This document shows positions 1 through 10,236 of a stretch of DNA of 64,000 nucleotides, one piece after another. A program made the position numbers and the translations under genes. The DNA lies in NCBI GenBank assembly GCA_001704765.1, contig MBFK01000061.1, forward strand, positions 248,001-312,000, given 5' to 3'. A model generated the notes under the pieces. That model made no database searches, was not told the origin of the DNA, and saw nothing but the letters and a program-made list of their open reading frames with translations. The stretch's first letter is position 1, and each line of letters starts with the position of its first letter. The DNA comes from Sinorhizobium shofinae. Its GTDB lineage: Bacteria; Pseudomonadota; Alphaproteobacteria; Rhizobiales; Rhizobiaceae.

Positions 1-580
1 GGCTGATCGCCGCGGCGCCGACGATGCCCGTATAGAAGAAGCTCGTCATCGCCGAATCAGCGCGGCTGACGAGCCGCGTCGTGATCGCATAGACTGCGAA
101 CATCAGCGCGCCGGCAAGCGGCAGGAGAAAGTCGATCTCGAAGGTGCCCTCGCTCGGTTTCAGGATCAAGAGCACGCCGACGAGACCCGCGGTGATCGCC
201 GACCAGCGGCGCCAGCCGACGCGCTCGCCCAGAAGCGGCATCGAAAGCAACGCGACAAAAATCGGCGTCGCCGCCAGGATCGCCTGCGAATGCGCGAGCC
301 CCACGACCGTGAAAGCCGTGATGACGACGACGATTTGCGCCGGCAGCAACACGCCGCGCAGCACCTGAAGCAGCGGCCTTTTCGTCACGGCGGTGGCGCG
401 CAGCCCCGCCGGCGACCGCCACGCCAGCGCGGCGGCGAAGGCGGCAAAGGCCCAATAGCGGATCATCGCTACGAAGACCGGTGGGTAGTTGGCGCCGAGA
501 TGCTTGGAAAGCCCGTCTTGGATCGAGAAGATGACGATCGCCAGGAGCGCGAAGACGTAGCCGTTTGCCTTGGATCCCAT
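1..580 (-). CDS. DMT-family (EamA) transporter, 3' end cut by window edge
   Basis: Reading the minus strand from the ATG at 578-580 gives an open frame of about 193 codons that leaves the window at base 1, so the C-terminal third of a typical 290-300 residue EamA protein is missing. The product begins MGSKANGYVFALLAIVIFS and shows alternating hydrophobic helices with short loops, including a conserved-looking segment ending LLGERVGWRRW, as in drug/metabolite exporters. An in-frame TAG lies 30 bases before the ATG and no GTG or TTG lies between, which fixes the start. Substrate cannot be told. The longer frame at 57-617 on the same strand is a shadow. Confidence 0.8.
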   Translation of the reverse strand, partial: MGSKANGYVFALLAIVIFSIQDGLSKHLGANYPPVFVAMIRYWAFAAFAAALAWRSPAGLRATAVTKRPLLQVLRGVLLPAQIVVVITAFTVVGLAHSQAILAATPIFVALLSMPLLGERVGWRRWSAITAGLVGVLLILKPSEGTFEIDFLLPLAGALMFAVYAITTRLVSRADSAMTSFFYTGIVGAAAIS

Positions 581-680
581 GCGCTCGTCGATACACGCGT
601 CTAGCGGCTAAGACCACGATTTTCTCGGGCGTTCTCTGCGGATGCGCCGCAGTGGCTCCGAGAAGCGGGCGAGTTGACAG

Positions 681-720
681 AAAAAGACCCCGAGCCGGGA
701 GGAGGTGGCGTCGGGGTCTT
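681..720 (-). terminator. Rho-independent terminator of the small RNA
   Basis: Nine-base-pair stem (AGACCCCGA with TCGGGGTCT) followed by a T tract on the minus strand. Its loop holds the third CCTCCTCCC copy, so it is both terminator and functional loop. Confidence 0.85.
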
Positions 721-800
721 CAAACTCGGCCGGTTCCTGGGAGGAGGAGTGAAACCGACCCGCATCGGGCGCCGCGGGAGGAGGTGCAGCGCTTCGATGA
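681..800 (-). ncRNA. alpha-r14-type trans-acting small RNA with three anti-Shine-Dalgarno loops
   Basis: On the minus strand three hairpins follow one another, each exposing the nonamer CCTCCTCCC in its loop (plus-strand complements near 701, 740 and 777). Hairpin 1 pairs GCGCTG with CGGCGC, hairpin 2 pairs GGTCGGTTTC with GGAACCGGCC, and hairpin 3 pairs AGACCCCGA with TCGGGGTCT and runs into TTTTT, a Rho-independent terminator. A TATGAT hexamer at 811-806 suggests a start near 800 and a transcript of about 120 nt. This is the layout of the rhizobial alpha-r14 (Smr14/NfeR1) family, whose loops pair with ribosome-binding sites of target mRNAs. The 5' end is an inference. Confidence 0.85.
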
Positions 801-892
801 GGATGATCATATGTCATTCCGGCTGATTTAATATCGCCAATGTTGCATCGCAGCATTGCAGCGGACGCAAGGCGGATTGCTCATAGCCTGCC

Positions 893-1299
893 TTACCCGA
901 ACCTGCCCGAATCTCGGCCGGGGCGCGCCTCCGGCTGACCGCTCCGGATACGCTCGCGGTTGAGCGCCATGGCCTCTAAAGTCGGCTCCCAGTCGTTGCA
1001 GCATTCCAAAGGGAAATCGCTCAGGAGGCCTTCGGTGTCGAGGACGGCCGGTAACCTCGCCGCTGCATTTCCGCGATCAGGCTCGCTTGCCGTTTGGCGA
1101 GATAGGAAAACCGACTGTAGATAAACCGGACGTGTCCCTTGCCGAGCGTGTAGGCGGGCGGATTTCGAGGGTCGGTCGGGCTCTCACCGCGCGAAATGGC
1201 GGCCCTGACGAGCGCAAAGACGCGTGGCAATTCGCGATATTCGGCAACCAAATGCGGGCCACTCAGTTCCGAAGTGGGAATGCAGTTAATTCTGGTCAC
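893..1299 (-). pseudogene. Frameshifted pyrimidine dimer DNA glycosylase (T4 endonuclease V family)
   Basis: The first frame, ATG at 1299 to a stop at 1021, gives 92 residues that follow T4 endonuclease V from the first residue: MTRIN, HLVAEYRELPRVF and LGKGHVRFIY. The catalytic Thr2 and Glu23 of that family are both in place. The frame then stops early, but a second frame on the same strand carries the missing end (LLSDFPLECCNDWEPT, then ALNRERI) to a TAA at 893-895. Joined, they make about 135 residues, close to the 138 of the T4 enzyme. A single lost base near the codons for YRP, about 1040-1050, explains the break. The enzyme would excise UV-induced pyrimidine dimers. It could be a decaying gene or a sequencing error. 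Confidence 0.8.
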
Positions 1300-1618
1300 A
1301 TCGGCCTCGATCCGTTTCCCTGCTAAAGCCGAGCAGTTGCGGCGGATAGGCGCATTGCAAATCTAGTATCTCGCCAACGAGCACAAGACTCGCAGCCGCA
1401 CCGCCAAGGGGTGAAGGAGGACCGACGATGCCAAGGTTTTGAAGGCGCTAGGTTTTTCCCAAATCCCATTCTTAACTCCCCCTTAAATTGCCGCATTTAG
1501 AGTCGAGGGATCGGCATGAGCGGGACGGGAAGACCGGCGCCGCACGACAACTGCGCCGCCGGTGTCGCCTGACAGCGATGATGAACCGGTCCGGCTTTAG
1601 GGGACAGATCCTTCCGGC
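1300..1618. other. Intergenic region before the penicillin-binding protein gene
   Basis: No credible gene. It holds the TTAA-N7-TTAA box listed separately and, near 1418-1445, a good AAGGAGG followed by an ATG that reads only four codons before a stop. Confidence 0.6.
1472..1486 (+). promoter_or_regulatory. Candidate CtrA binding site (TTAA-N7-TTAA)
   Basis: TTAA at 1472-1475 and TTAA at 1483-1486 are separated by exactly seven bases, the consensus of the alphaproteobacterial cell-cycle regulator CtrA. It lies 133 bp upstream of the penicillin-binding protein start. Binding is an inference from the motif. Confidence 0.45.
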
Positions 1619-3841
1619 ATGGCGAGCAGAAAATCAGGGCAGCGGATCGAACCTTCCTTCAGCGATTACGATGAAGACGACGACGCTCTGCGCGTCGACG
1701 CGAGCGATCGCGTAGGCGGTGGCGGGCGCAAGGCCAAGCGCGCGCGGCCGAGCGGCAAAGGCGGGCGCGAGACGCGCGGCAGGCGTGCCGGCAGAGGCGG
1801 GTCCGGCGGCGGCTTCTTCGGGCTGGTGCGGCGGCTTGCCTATTGGTGCGTCGTGCTCGGCATCTGGGGGGCGATCGGCGTCGGCGGGCTGGTGCTCTAC
1901 TATGGCGCACGCATGCCGAGCGCGACGAGCTGGTCGATCCCCGACCGTCCGCCGAACGTCAAGATCCTCGCCGTCAACGGCGACATCATCGCCAATCGCG
2001 GCGCCACCGGCGGCGAGGCGCTGGCGCTCGAGGACATGTCTCCCTACATCCCGCAGGCGGTGATCGCCATCGAGGACCGCCGCTTCTATTCGCATTTCGG
2101 CGTCGACCCGCTGGGGTTGGCTCGCGCCATGCTGACCAATGCGATGACCGGCCGCATGGTCCAGGGCGGCTCGACCCTCACGCAGCAGCTTGCCAAAAAC
2201 CTGTTCCTGTCGCCGGAGCGCACGCTTGAACGAAAGGTGCAGGAAGTGCTGCTCGCCTTCTGGCTTGAGCAGAAATACACCAAGGACCAGATCCTGGCGA
2301 TGTATCTCAACCGCGTCTTCTTCGGCTCCAACGCCTATGGCGTCGAGGCGGCGTCCAGGCGCTACTTCAACAAGTCGGCGCGCGACGTCAATCTTGGCGA
2401 GGCCGCCGTTCTCGCCGGCCTGTTGAAGGCGCCTTCGCGGCTTTCGCCGGCGCGCGACCCGCAAGCCGCCGAGGCGCGCGCCCAGGTGGTGCTCGGCACC
2501 ATGCGCGAGGAAGGCTTCATCACCGATGCCGAGATCAAGACGGCGATGTCGCAGACGCCGACGCGGGCCAAGAGCTTCTGGTCGGGCGCCGAGCACTATG
2601 TCGCCGACATGGTGATGGACCAGCTGCCCGGCATGATCGGCGAGATCAAGCAGGACCTGATCGTCGACACCACCATCGATCTGACGCTCGAGAAGAAGGC
2701 CGAAGAGGTGATCGCCGCGACGCTCGACGAGGAGGGTGGCAAGCTCAACGCTTCGCAGGCGGCCCTCGTCTCGATCGACGGTACCGGCGCGGTCCGGGCG
2801 CTCGTCGGCGGCAGGGACTATGCGGAAAGCCAGTTCGACCGGGCCTCCAAGGCGAAGCGCCAGCCGGGCTCCGCCTTCAAGCCATTCGTCTATGCGGCGG
2901 CGCTCGAAATCGGCCGCACCCCCATGTCGGTGCGCAACGACGCGCCGGTGAGGATCGGCAACTGGACGCCGGAGAACTACGACCAGAAATACCGTGGCGA
3001 GGTGACGCTTGCCAATGCGCTTGCCAACTCGCTGAACACCATCGCTGCCCAGCTCGTCATGGAGGTGGGGCCGCCGAACGTCGTCAAGCTCGCGCACCGG
3101 CTGGGGATCGATTCCGAGATGCAGGCGAACGCGTCGATCGCGCTCGGCACGTCCGAGGTCACTCTCGTCGAGCTCACCTCCTCCTACGCGCCCTTCATGA
3201 ATGGCGGCTTCAAGGCGACGCCGCATGTCATACGCCGCATCTCCACCGCCGACGGCACGGTGCTCTACGAGAACACCTATGACAACCCGCCGCGCGTGCT
3301 CGATCCGGCGATCGTCAGCGAAATGAACCGGATGATGGTGCGTGTATTGACCGACGGCACCGGCAAGAAGGCGCGCTTGCCTGGCTGGGAGGCGGCTGGA
3401 AAGACCGGCACGACGCAATCCTTCCGCGACGCGCTCTTTGTCGGCTACACGTCCAACCTGACGACCGGCGTCTGGTTCGGCAACGACGACGGCAAGTCGA
3501 TGAAGAAGGTCACCGGCGGCGGGCTGCCGGCCAAAGCCTGGCATGACTTCATGGTCGCCGCGCATGAGGGGCTTTCGCCTTCGCCGCTCTTCGGCACGAC
3601 CGGTGTCCAGCCGGTGTTCGACGAGGGCAGTCCCGTCGCCGCCGGCGAGGCTCTACCCGACGGCTTCGGTGATCCCGCAGCCTTCCCCGAACGGCCGGCG
3701 GCGATGGACGGTGCGATCGCCGTCGATCAGACCCGCCCGGCAGCAGAGCCGTCGGGCGGCCCGATCCCGCCGGCGGGCGTCGGCGAGACCACCGGTGCGA
3801 CCCGCCGCACGACGCTTTTCGAACTCTTGACCGGCGGCTGA
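1619..3841 (+). CDS. Class A penicillin-binding protein (PBP1A/1B type)
   Basis: A bifunctional 740-residue enzyme that polymerises glycan strands and cross-links peptides of peptidoglycan in the periplasm. A basic, Gly/Arg-rich cytoplasmic tail (1-67) precedes one membrane anchor (about 68-96). The glycosyltransferase domain (about 130-310) shows IEDRRFYSHFGVD with catalytic Glu152, QGGSTLTQQLAKN and NRVFFG. The transpeptidase domain has the three active-site motifs SAFK (Ser418), SLN (471-473) and KTG (595-597), followed by a Pro-rich tail. All residues needed for both activities are present. The start is the ATG after a weak GGGA. A perfect CtrA-like box lies 133 bp upstream, and dnaK follows on the same strand after 254 bp. 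Confidence 0.95.
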   Translation: MASRKSGQRIEPSFSDYDEDDDALRVDASDRVGGGGRKAKRARPSGKGGRETRGRRAGRGGSGGGFFGLVRRLAYWCVVLGIWGAIGVGGLVLYYGARMPSATSWSIPDRPPNVKILAVNGDIIANRGATGGEALALEDMSPYIPQAVIAIEDRRFYSHFGVDPLGLARAMLTNAMTGRMVQGGSTLTQQLAKNLFLSPERTLERKVQEVLLAFWLEQKYTKDQILAMYLNRVFFGSNAYGVEAASRRYFNKSARDVNLGEAAVLAGLLKAPSRLSPARDPQAAEARAQVVLGTMREEGFITDAEIKTAMSQTPTRAKSFWSGAEHYVADMVMDQLPGMIGEIKQDLIVDTTIDLTLEKKAEEVIAATLDEEGGKLNASQAALVSIDGTGAVRALVGGRDYAESQFDRASKAKRQPGSAFKPFVYAAALEIGRTPMSVRNDAPVRIGNWTPENYDQKYRGEVTLANALANSLNTIAAQLVMEVGPPNVVKLAHRLGIDSEMQANASIALGTSEVTLVELTSSYAPFMNGGFKATPHVIRRISTADGTVLYENTYDNPPRVLDPAIVSEMNRMMVRVLTDGTGKKARLPGWEAAGKTGTTQSFRDALFVGYTSNLTTGVWFGNDDGKSMKKVTGGGLPAKAWHDFMVAAHEGLSPSPLFGTTGVQPVFDEGSPVAAGEALPDGFGDPAAFPERPAAMDGAIAVDQTRPAAEPSGGPIPPAGVGETTGATRRTTLFELLTGG

Positions 3842-3952
3842 ACAGGGCGCCGGCAGCGATAGACCAACTGCGCCCGATCACCGCCGCACGCATCGCGCGC
3901 ATCGGACCAGGAAAGGCGGCTTGCATTTGGCCCTGCTCGCCCCGCAGAATGC

Positions 3953-3981
3953 CTTGCAGTCCGAAACGCCGGTCCTTATAT
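3953..3981 (+). promoter_or_regulatory. Candidate heat-shock (RpoH-type) promoter of dnaK
   Basis: CTTGCA at 3953-3958 and TTATAT at 3976-3981 are 17 bp apart. The -35 resembles the CTTGAA of rhizobial RpoH promoters and the -10 is AT-rich in an otherwise GC-rich stretch. It lies about 110 bp before the dnaK ATG. The match is partial. Confidence 0.4.
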
Positions 3982-4095
3982 ACGCCGCATCGACGCAGCC
4001 CGCGGGCTGCGATCAAATCCAAAGACCATCCCGTTAGGGGCTGTCCCATGAATGCCTGACCGGGTTCCGACAGTCCGCTGCAAGGAGAGAACAAC

Positions 4096-6021
<1,926 letters not shown>

Positions 6022-6043
6022 GCTCTCGTCCGTCAATCCAGCG

Positions 6044-6070
6044 AAGCCCGGGATCGCTCCTGGGCTTTTC
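6044..6070 (+). terminator. Rho-independent terminator after dnaK
   Basis: Stem of ten pairs (AAGCCCGGGA with TCCTGGGCTT, one G-T pair), loop TCGC, then TTTTCT, 23 bases after the dnaK stop. The rest of the 308-base gap to dnaJ shows no gene. Confidence 0.85.
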
Positions 6071-6329
6071 TGTTATGCCGCCGAAGCCCCGACAGTCGGC
6101 GGGAAATGGACCGTGAGGCGCGGCGCGCGGCGATCATTTCGAACGATGATGCACGGGCAAGTGGCGGGAAGTGGTGCGAGAAGGCCATTATTCCGACAAA
6201 AAAGCGCTCGGTCGCCCGACTTGGCTATGGTATCGCGCTTCAAGGTTTACTAAATCCTGTGGCAAGATAATCAGGCAGGGTCGGATCCTTCGCGCTGGCA
6301 AGCCTTGTCAACTGGACAATCTTTGAAGC

Positions 6330-7469
6330 ATGAAACGTGATCTTTACGAAACGCTTGGCGTTGCAAGAAACGCGGACGAGAAGGAGCTGAAAGGCGCCTT
6401 CCGTAAACTGGCGATGAAATATCACCCGGACCGCAATCCCGGGGACCAGGAAGCGGAAAAGTCCTTCAAGGAAATCAACGAGGCCTATGAGACGCTGAAG
6501 GACCCGCAGAAGCGCGCCGCCTACGACCGCTACGGCCACGCAGCCTTCGAGCAGGGTGGCATGGGGGCCGGCTTCGGCAATGGTTTTGCGGGCGGCAGCG
6601 CCAGCGGCTTCTCGGACATTTTCGAAGACATCTTCGGCGAGATGATGGGCGGCCGCCAGCGCCGCTCGTCGGGCGGACGCGAACGCGGTGCAGACCTTCG
6701 CTACAACATGGAGATCACTCTCGAGGAGGCCTATTCCGGCAAGACGGCGCAAATCCGCGTGCCGACATCGGTCACCTGCGATGTCTGCACGGGCTCGGGC
6801 GCGAAGCCAGGCACCAGCCCGAAGACATGCGCCACCTGCCAGGGCTCCGGCCGCATCCGCGCCGCCCAAGGCTTCTTCTCGATCGAGCGCACCTGCCCGA
6901 CCTGCGGCGGCCGTGGTCAGACGATCACCGATCCCTGCACCAAATGCCATGGCCAGGGCCGGGTCACCGAGGAGCGCACGCTGTCGGTCAACATTCCGGC
7001 CGGCATCGAGGACGGCACGCGCATCCGCCTCTCCGGCGAGGGCGAAGCCGGCCTGCGCGGCGGTCCGCCTGGCGACCTCTATATTTTCCTTTCGGTCAAG
7101 CCGCATGAGTTCTACCAGCGCGACGGAGCCGATCTCTACTGCAGCGTGCCGATCTCGATGACGACGGCGGCGCTCGGCGGCAAGTTCGACGTCACCACTC
7201 TCGACGGCACGAAATCACGCGTCACCGTGCCGGAGGGCACCCAGGCCGGCAAGCAGTTCCGCCTGAAGGGCAAGGGCATGCCGGTGCTGCGCTCCAGCCA
7301 GACGGGCGATCTCTACATCCAGATCCAGATCGAGACACCGCAGAAGCTCACCAAGCGGCAGCGCGAGCTGCTGCATGAGTTCGAGCAGATCTCGTCCAAG
7401 GAGAACAATCCGCACTCGACGGGGTTCTTCTCCCGCATGAAGGATTTCTTCGATACGCTGAGCGAGTAG
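6330..7469 (+). CDS. dnaJ: Co-chaperone DnaJ (Hsp40)
   Basis: A 379-residue type I Hsp40. The J domain carries His-Pro-Asp at residues 32-34, the signature that stimulates DnaK ATPase. A Gly/Phe-rich stretch (about 73-100) leads to four zinc-binding repeats: [24 protein letters not shown] and CTKCHGQG. The C-terminal substrate-binding domain is complete. It delivers unfolded clients to DnaK. Its start is preceded by only a weak Shine-Dalgarno (TGAAG). It is convergent with the membrane protein gene downstream, with a hairpin between them. Confidence 0.99.
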   Translation: MKRDLYETLGVARNADEKELKGAFRKLAMKYHPDRNPGDQEAEKSFKEINEAYETLKDPQKRAAYDRYGHAAFEQGGMGAGFGNGFAGGSASGFSDIFEDIFGEMMGGRQRRSSGGRERGADLRYNMEITLEEAYSGKTAQIRVPTSVTCDVCTGSGAKPGTSPKTCATCQGSGRIRAAQGFFSIERTCPTCGGRGQTITDPCTKCHGQGRVTEERTLSVNIPAGIEDGTRIRLSGEGEAGLRGGPPGDLYIFLSVKPHEFYQRDGADLYCSVPISMTTAALGGKFDVTTLDGTKSRVTVPEGTQAGKQFRLKGKGMPVLRSSQTGDLYIQIQIETPQKLTKRQRELLHEFEQISSKENNPHSTGFFSRMKDFFDTLSE

Positions 7470-7491
7470 TGCCCGATCCGAACCAATCGAG

Positions 7492-7522
7492 GCGCCGCGT
7501 GTCAGTCCGACGCGCGGCGCCT
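7492..7522. terminator. Hairpin between convergent dnaJ and the DUF2182 gene
   Basis: A 13-bp GC-rich stem with one G-T pair (GGCGCCGCGTGTC with GACGCGCGGCGCC) and a five-base loop, followed by TTGG. It lies 23 bases after the dnaJ stop. The T tract is poor, so termination is only likely. Confidence 0.6.
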
Positions 7523-7566
7523 TGGTATTTGGAGCAAATCGCCAACGCCGGGGCGGCGGCAGAAGG

Positions 7567-8457
7567 TCAAAGCGTCGCTCCCACCAATTGCCAGAGGCCG
7601 AGGGGGACAAGCACCGAACCGGCGAGCCGCGACAGGAGGCGACCGGCCGGCAGCAGCTTTTCAGCAAGCACGAAGAGAGCGATCGCGGCGATCCACAGCA
7701 CGTTCATGATGCCGCCGACGAATAAGAGGGCCATCAGCGCCCAGCAGCAGCCGACGCAATAGAGACCGTGGCGGAAGCCGAGCCTTACGGCACCGCGTGG
7801 ATCGCTTCGGAAGCCGCCGTGCCTCTGCAGGAAGACGATCGGCGCCTGGCACTGCGCCAGGCAGGCGTCCTTGAGCGGCGTCCACTGGTATAGTCCCGCC
7901 CCGATCAGCACGATGCCGCTGAAGATACGACTGGCGCTCGCCAGCGCCGGGGTCAGCAGCGTGCCTTCGATCAGCCATTGTCCGAGCGTGGCGACCAGCG
8001 CGAATCCAGCCCAGGCGAGCAGATAGCCGCCGGTGAAGTAGCCGGACGAAGCGAAGGGCTTGCCGTCCCTGAGGCTTTGCCGCCCGACACGAGCGTAGAG
8101 CAGGATCATCGGCGACGCCGAAGGAAGCATCATGCCGACCATCATCACCACCCACATGGTCATCGTGAAGGCGGCTTCGACGGCACTCCAGGGACGCGGC
8201 GAAATGCTCAGCAATGCGTCGAGCGGACCGGCGCTCGCCCCGCTTCCCATGTCCATGTCCATGTTCATATCCATATCCATGGCGGGATCCATGGGCATGG
8301 TTGCATCCATGCCCGCCTCGGGCATCGACATGCCGCCCATGTCCATGCTGGCCAGCCAGATAATGTAGATCCAGGCGATCGCCGCCAACGTGGCGATCGC
8401 CGCGGCGACGATCGTCCGATCGCGGCGCAACAGGGATTCGAGCGTGGTGTCGGTCAT
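7567..8457 (-). CDS. DUF2182 integral membrane protein, Met-rich loop
   Basis: A 296-residue membrane protein of the DUF2182 family, described as predicted metal-binding membrane proteins. One helix (about 16-37) is followed by a Met/Asp-rich loop made of MDMDMNMDMDMG-like repeats, then about six more helices. FTMTMWVVMMVGMMLPSASP and GLYCVGCCWALM look like the conserved core, and LKDACLAQC gives another Cys pair. It starts four bases after the DUF1326 gene ends and is almost certainly cotranscribed with it. The Met-rich loop facing the outside would fit soft-metal (copper) binding, but that is inference; function is unknown. Confidence 0.85.
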   Translation of the reverse strand: MTDTTLESLLRRDRTIVAAAIATLAAIAWIYIIWLASMDMGGMSMPEAGMDATMPMDPAMDMDMNMDMDMGSGASAGPLDALLSISPRPWSAVEAAFTMTMWVVMMVGMMLPSASPMILLYARVGRQSLRDGKPFASSGYFTGGYLLAWAGFALVATLGQWLIEGTLLTPALASASRIFSGIVLIGAGLYQWTPLKDACLAQCQAPIVFLQRHGGFRSDPRGAVRLGFRHGLYCVGCCWALMALLFVGGIMNVLWIAAIALFVLAEKLLPAGRLLSRLAGSVLVPLGLWQLVGATL

Positions 8458-8461
8458 GGTG

Positions 8462-9097
8462 TCAGTGCACCACGCCGCGTTCGGTCATATGTATCCTGGC
8501 GAAATGGGCGTGCGAGTCCGGTATCGAAAGAGACAAAGCGCCAGCCGTATCGGCCCATCCGCGTCCCACTTCGCAGCTATCGTATTCAAACCCGTTCGGC
8601 AGGTTCAGGCGGGCGCGATGCGCCTTCCCGGTCACGGGATTGAGGATCGGCTCTCCGCGCGCTTCGATCCATCCCGGCACGCTGACGCGAGCGGTGCGGC
8701 TCTCCAAGTCGACCTCGAAATCGATCGGCGCGAAAACCGGGTCGTGAAACTTCTCGAAGGTTGTCGAAAACACCTGGAAGAATGTGGCGCCGGGTTCGGT
8801 GTCCTGCCCGCTCATGATGCGCAGCAGCGCCTCCCGCTGTTTATCCGAGGCGCGCTCGTCGACGATCCATACGACCTCACCCCGGCCCTCGTGGATGGCG
8901 CCCGGCCAAGCGACGATCATCCCGCATTTCAAGCCATCGAGCCGGGTGTCGCCGTGATGGCCTTCCTCGATCTCGATTAACCCCACGGCGCTGCAATGCC
9001 CGCGCGTGGGCAAGGCATTGAACTGGCAGGGGCAGCCATAGGCACAATTGCAATGAATGAATTCACGGCCTTTGATCGTCCATTTGACGTTCGTCAT
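8462..9097 (-). CDS. DUF1326 domain protein with CxC-x3-CxC motif
   Basis: A 211-residue soluble protein with no signal peptide. Near the N-terminus Cys16, Cys18, Cys22 and Cys24 form CNCAYGCPC, a plausible metal or cluster site typical of DUF1326 proteins. The rest is a predicted beta-rich domain with no catalytic motif I recognise. Strong Shine-Dalgarno GGGAGGGG precedes the ATG. It sits between pit (134 bp upstream on the same strand) and the DUF2182 gene (4 bp downstream), a recurrent DUF1326-DUF2182 pairing in my memory. Function unknown; a metal handling partner of the membrane protein is a guess. Confidence 0.85.
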   Translation of the reverse strand: MTNVKWTIKGREFIHCNCAYGCPCQFNALPTRGHCSAVGLIEIEEGHHGDTRLDGLKCGMIVAWPGAIHEGRGEVVWIVDERASDKQREALLRIMSGQDTEPGATFFQVFSTTFEKFHDPVFAPIDFEVDLESRTARVSVPGWIEARGEPILNPVTGKAHRARLNLPNGFEYDSCEVGRGWADTAGALSLSIPDSHAHFARIHMTERGVVH

Positions 9098-9231
9098 CGA
9101 CCCCTCCCGGGACTTGACCGTTCAGTTATGTGTCAGCTGGCGAAAATATACTCCCGGGCAGGAACAATGCCAACGGCACGACCGCGGCACCCGAGGCGCC
9201 GCATCGAAGTGTGGCGCCGGTCGAGCGTGCG

Positions 9232-10236
9232 TCAGCCGATCAGATCGACCGCGAAATAGGAGAGGGCCGAAATCAGCGCGGCGGCGGGCAGCGTGATCAC
9301 CCAGGCGACGACGATGTTTCCGGCAATGCCCCAGCGCACGGCCGAGACACGCCGGGCCGAGCCGACGCCGATGATGGCGCCGGTGATCGTGTGGGTTGTC
9401 GAGACCGGAATGCCAAGCCAGGTCGCCGCGAACAGCGTGATGGCGCCGCCGGTCTCGGCACAGAAGCCCTGCATCGGGTTGAGCTTGGTGATCTTCGATC
9501 CCATGGTGTGGACGATCCTCCAGCCCCCAAAAAGGGTGCCGAGCGCGATAGCCGCCTGGCAGGTGATGACCACCCAGAAGGGCACGTGGAACTCCGGCCC
9601 GAGATAGCCCTGGGAAAAGAGGAGCACGGCGATGATGCCCATGGTCTTCTGCGCGTCATTGCCGCCATGGCCGAGCGAATAGAGCGAGGCCGATACGAAT
9701 TGCAGCCCTCGGAAAGTGTTGTCGACGGCGAACGGCGTCTGGCGCACGAACAGCCAGGAGACGATCAGCACCAGCAGGAGGGCCAGCACGAAGCCGATCC
9801 CCGGCGACATGACGATGGCGCCGGCGGTCTTCAGAAGGCCGGACCAGACGATGGCGCTGAAGCCGGTCTTCGCGAGACCGGCGCCGACGAGGCCGCCGAC
9901 GAGCGCATGCGATGAACTGGACGGGATGCCGAAGATCCAGGTGGCGATGTTCCAGACGATCGCGCCGATCAGCGCTGCGAATATGACCTGCGGCGTGACG
10001 ATGTCCGGATTAATGATGCCGCGCCCGAGCGTCTCGGCCACGTGCAGGCCAAAGAACAGGAAGGCGATGAAGTTGAAGAAGGCGGCCCAGATGACCGCAT
10101 ATTGCGGCCGCAGCACCCGCGTCGAGACGATCGTCGCGATCGAATTGGCCGCGTCATGCAATCCATTCAGGAAGTCGAAGAACAGGGCAACCGCAATGAG
10201 ACCCACAAGCAGCGGGAAGGCGAGCGTCGCGTCCAT
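9232..10236 (-). CDS. pit: Low-affinity inorganic phosphate transporter Pit
   Basis: A 334-residue PiT-family permease importing metal-phosphate complexes with protons. The two inverted family signatures are visible: LNGLHDAANSIAT near the N-terminus and GHGGNDAQKTMG in the middle; GIPSSSSHALVGG and GIPVSTTHTITGA are the paired repeat motifs. About ten membrane helices are predicted. Its ATG overlaps the stop of pap (TGATG), so the two are translationally coupled, as in the orfA-pit operon of S. meliloti, which that species represses through PhoB under phosphate limitation. I did not find an obvious Pho box. Confidence 0.97.
   Translation of the reverse strand: MDATLAFPLLVGLIAVALFFDFLNGLHDAANSIATIVSTRVLRPQYAVIWAAFFNFIAFLFFGLHVAETLGRGIINPDIVTPQVIFAALIGAIVWNIATWIFGIPSSSSHALVGGLVGAGLAKTGFSAIVWSGLLKTAGAIVMSPGIGFVLALLLVLIVSWLFVRQTPFAVDNTFRGLQFVSASLYSLGHGGNDAQKTMGIIAVLLFSQGYLGPEFHVPFWVVITCQAAIALGTLFGGWRIVHTMGSKITKLNPMQGFCAETGGAITLFAATWLGIPVSTTHTITGAIIGVGSARRVSAVRWGIAGNIVVAWVITLPAAALISALSYFAVDLIG

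Noticed and set aside
57-617. A 186-codon minus-strand frame at the left edge
   Set aside because: Out of frame with the EamA transporter, which runs off the edge and has clear membrane helices.
699-785. Three GGGAGGAGG motifs on the plus strand as possible ribosome-binding sites
   Set aside because: No genes follow them on the plus strand; on the minus strand they are the loops of a structured small RNA.
1418-1445. AAGGAGG followed by ATG
   Set aside because: The frame closes after four codons; no evidence of a leader peptide function.
1634-3565. A 643-codon minus-strand frame opposite the penicillin-binding protein
   Set aside because: Low-complexity Arg/Gly/Leu-rich translation typical of antisense shadows.
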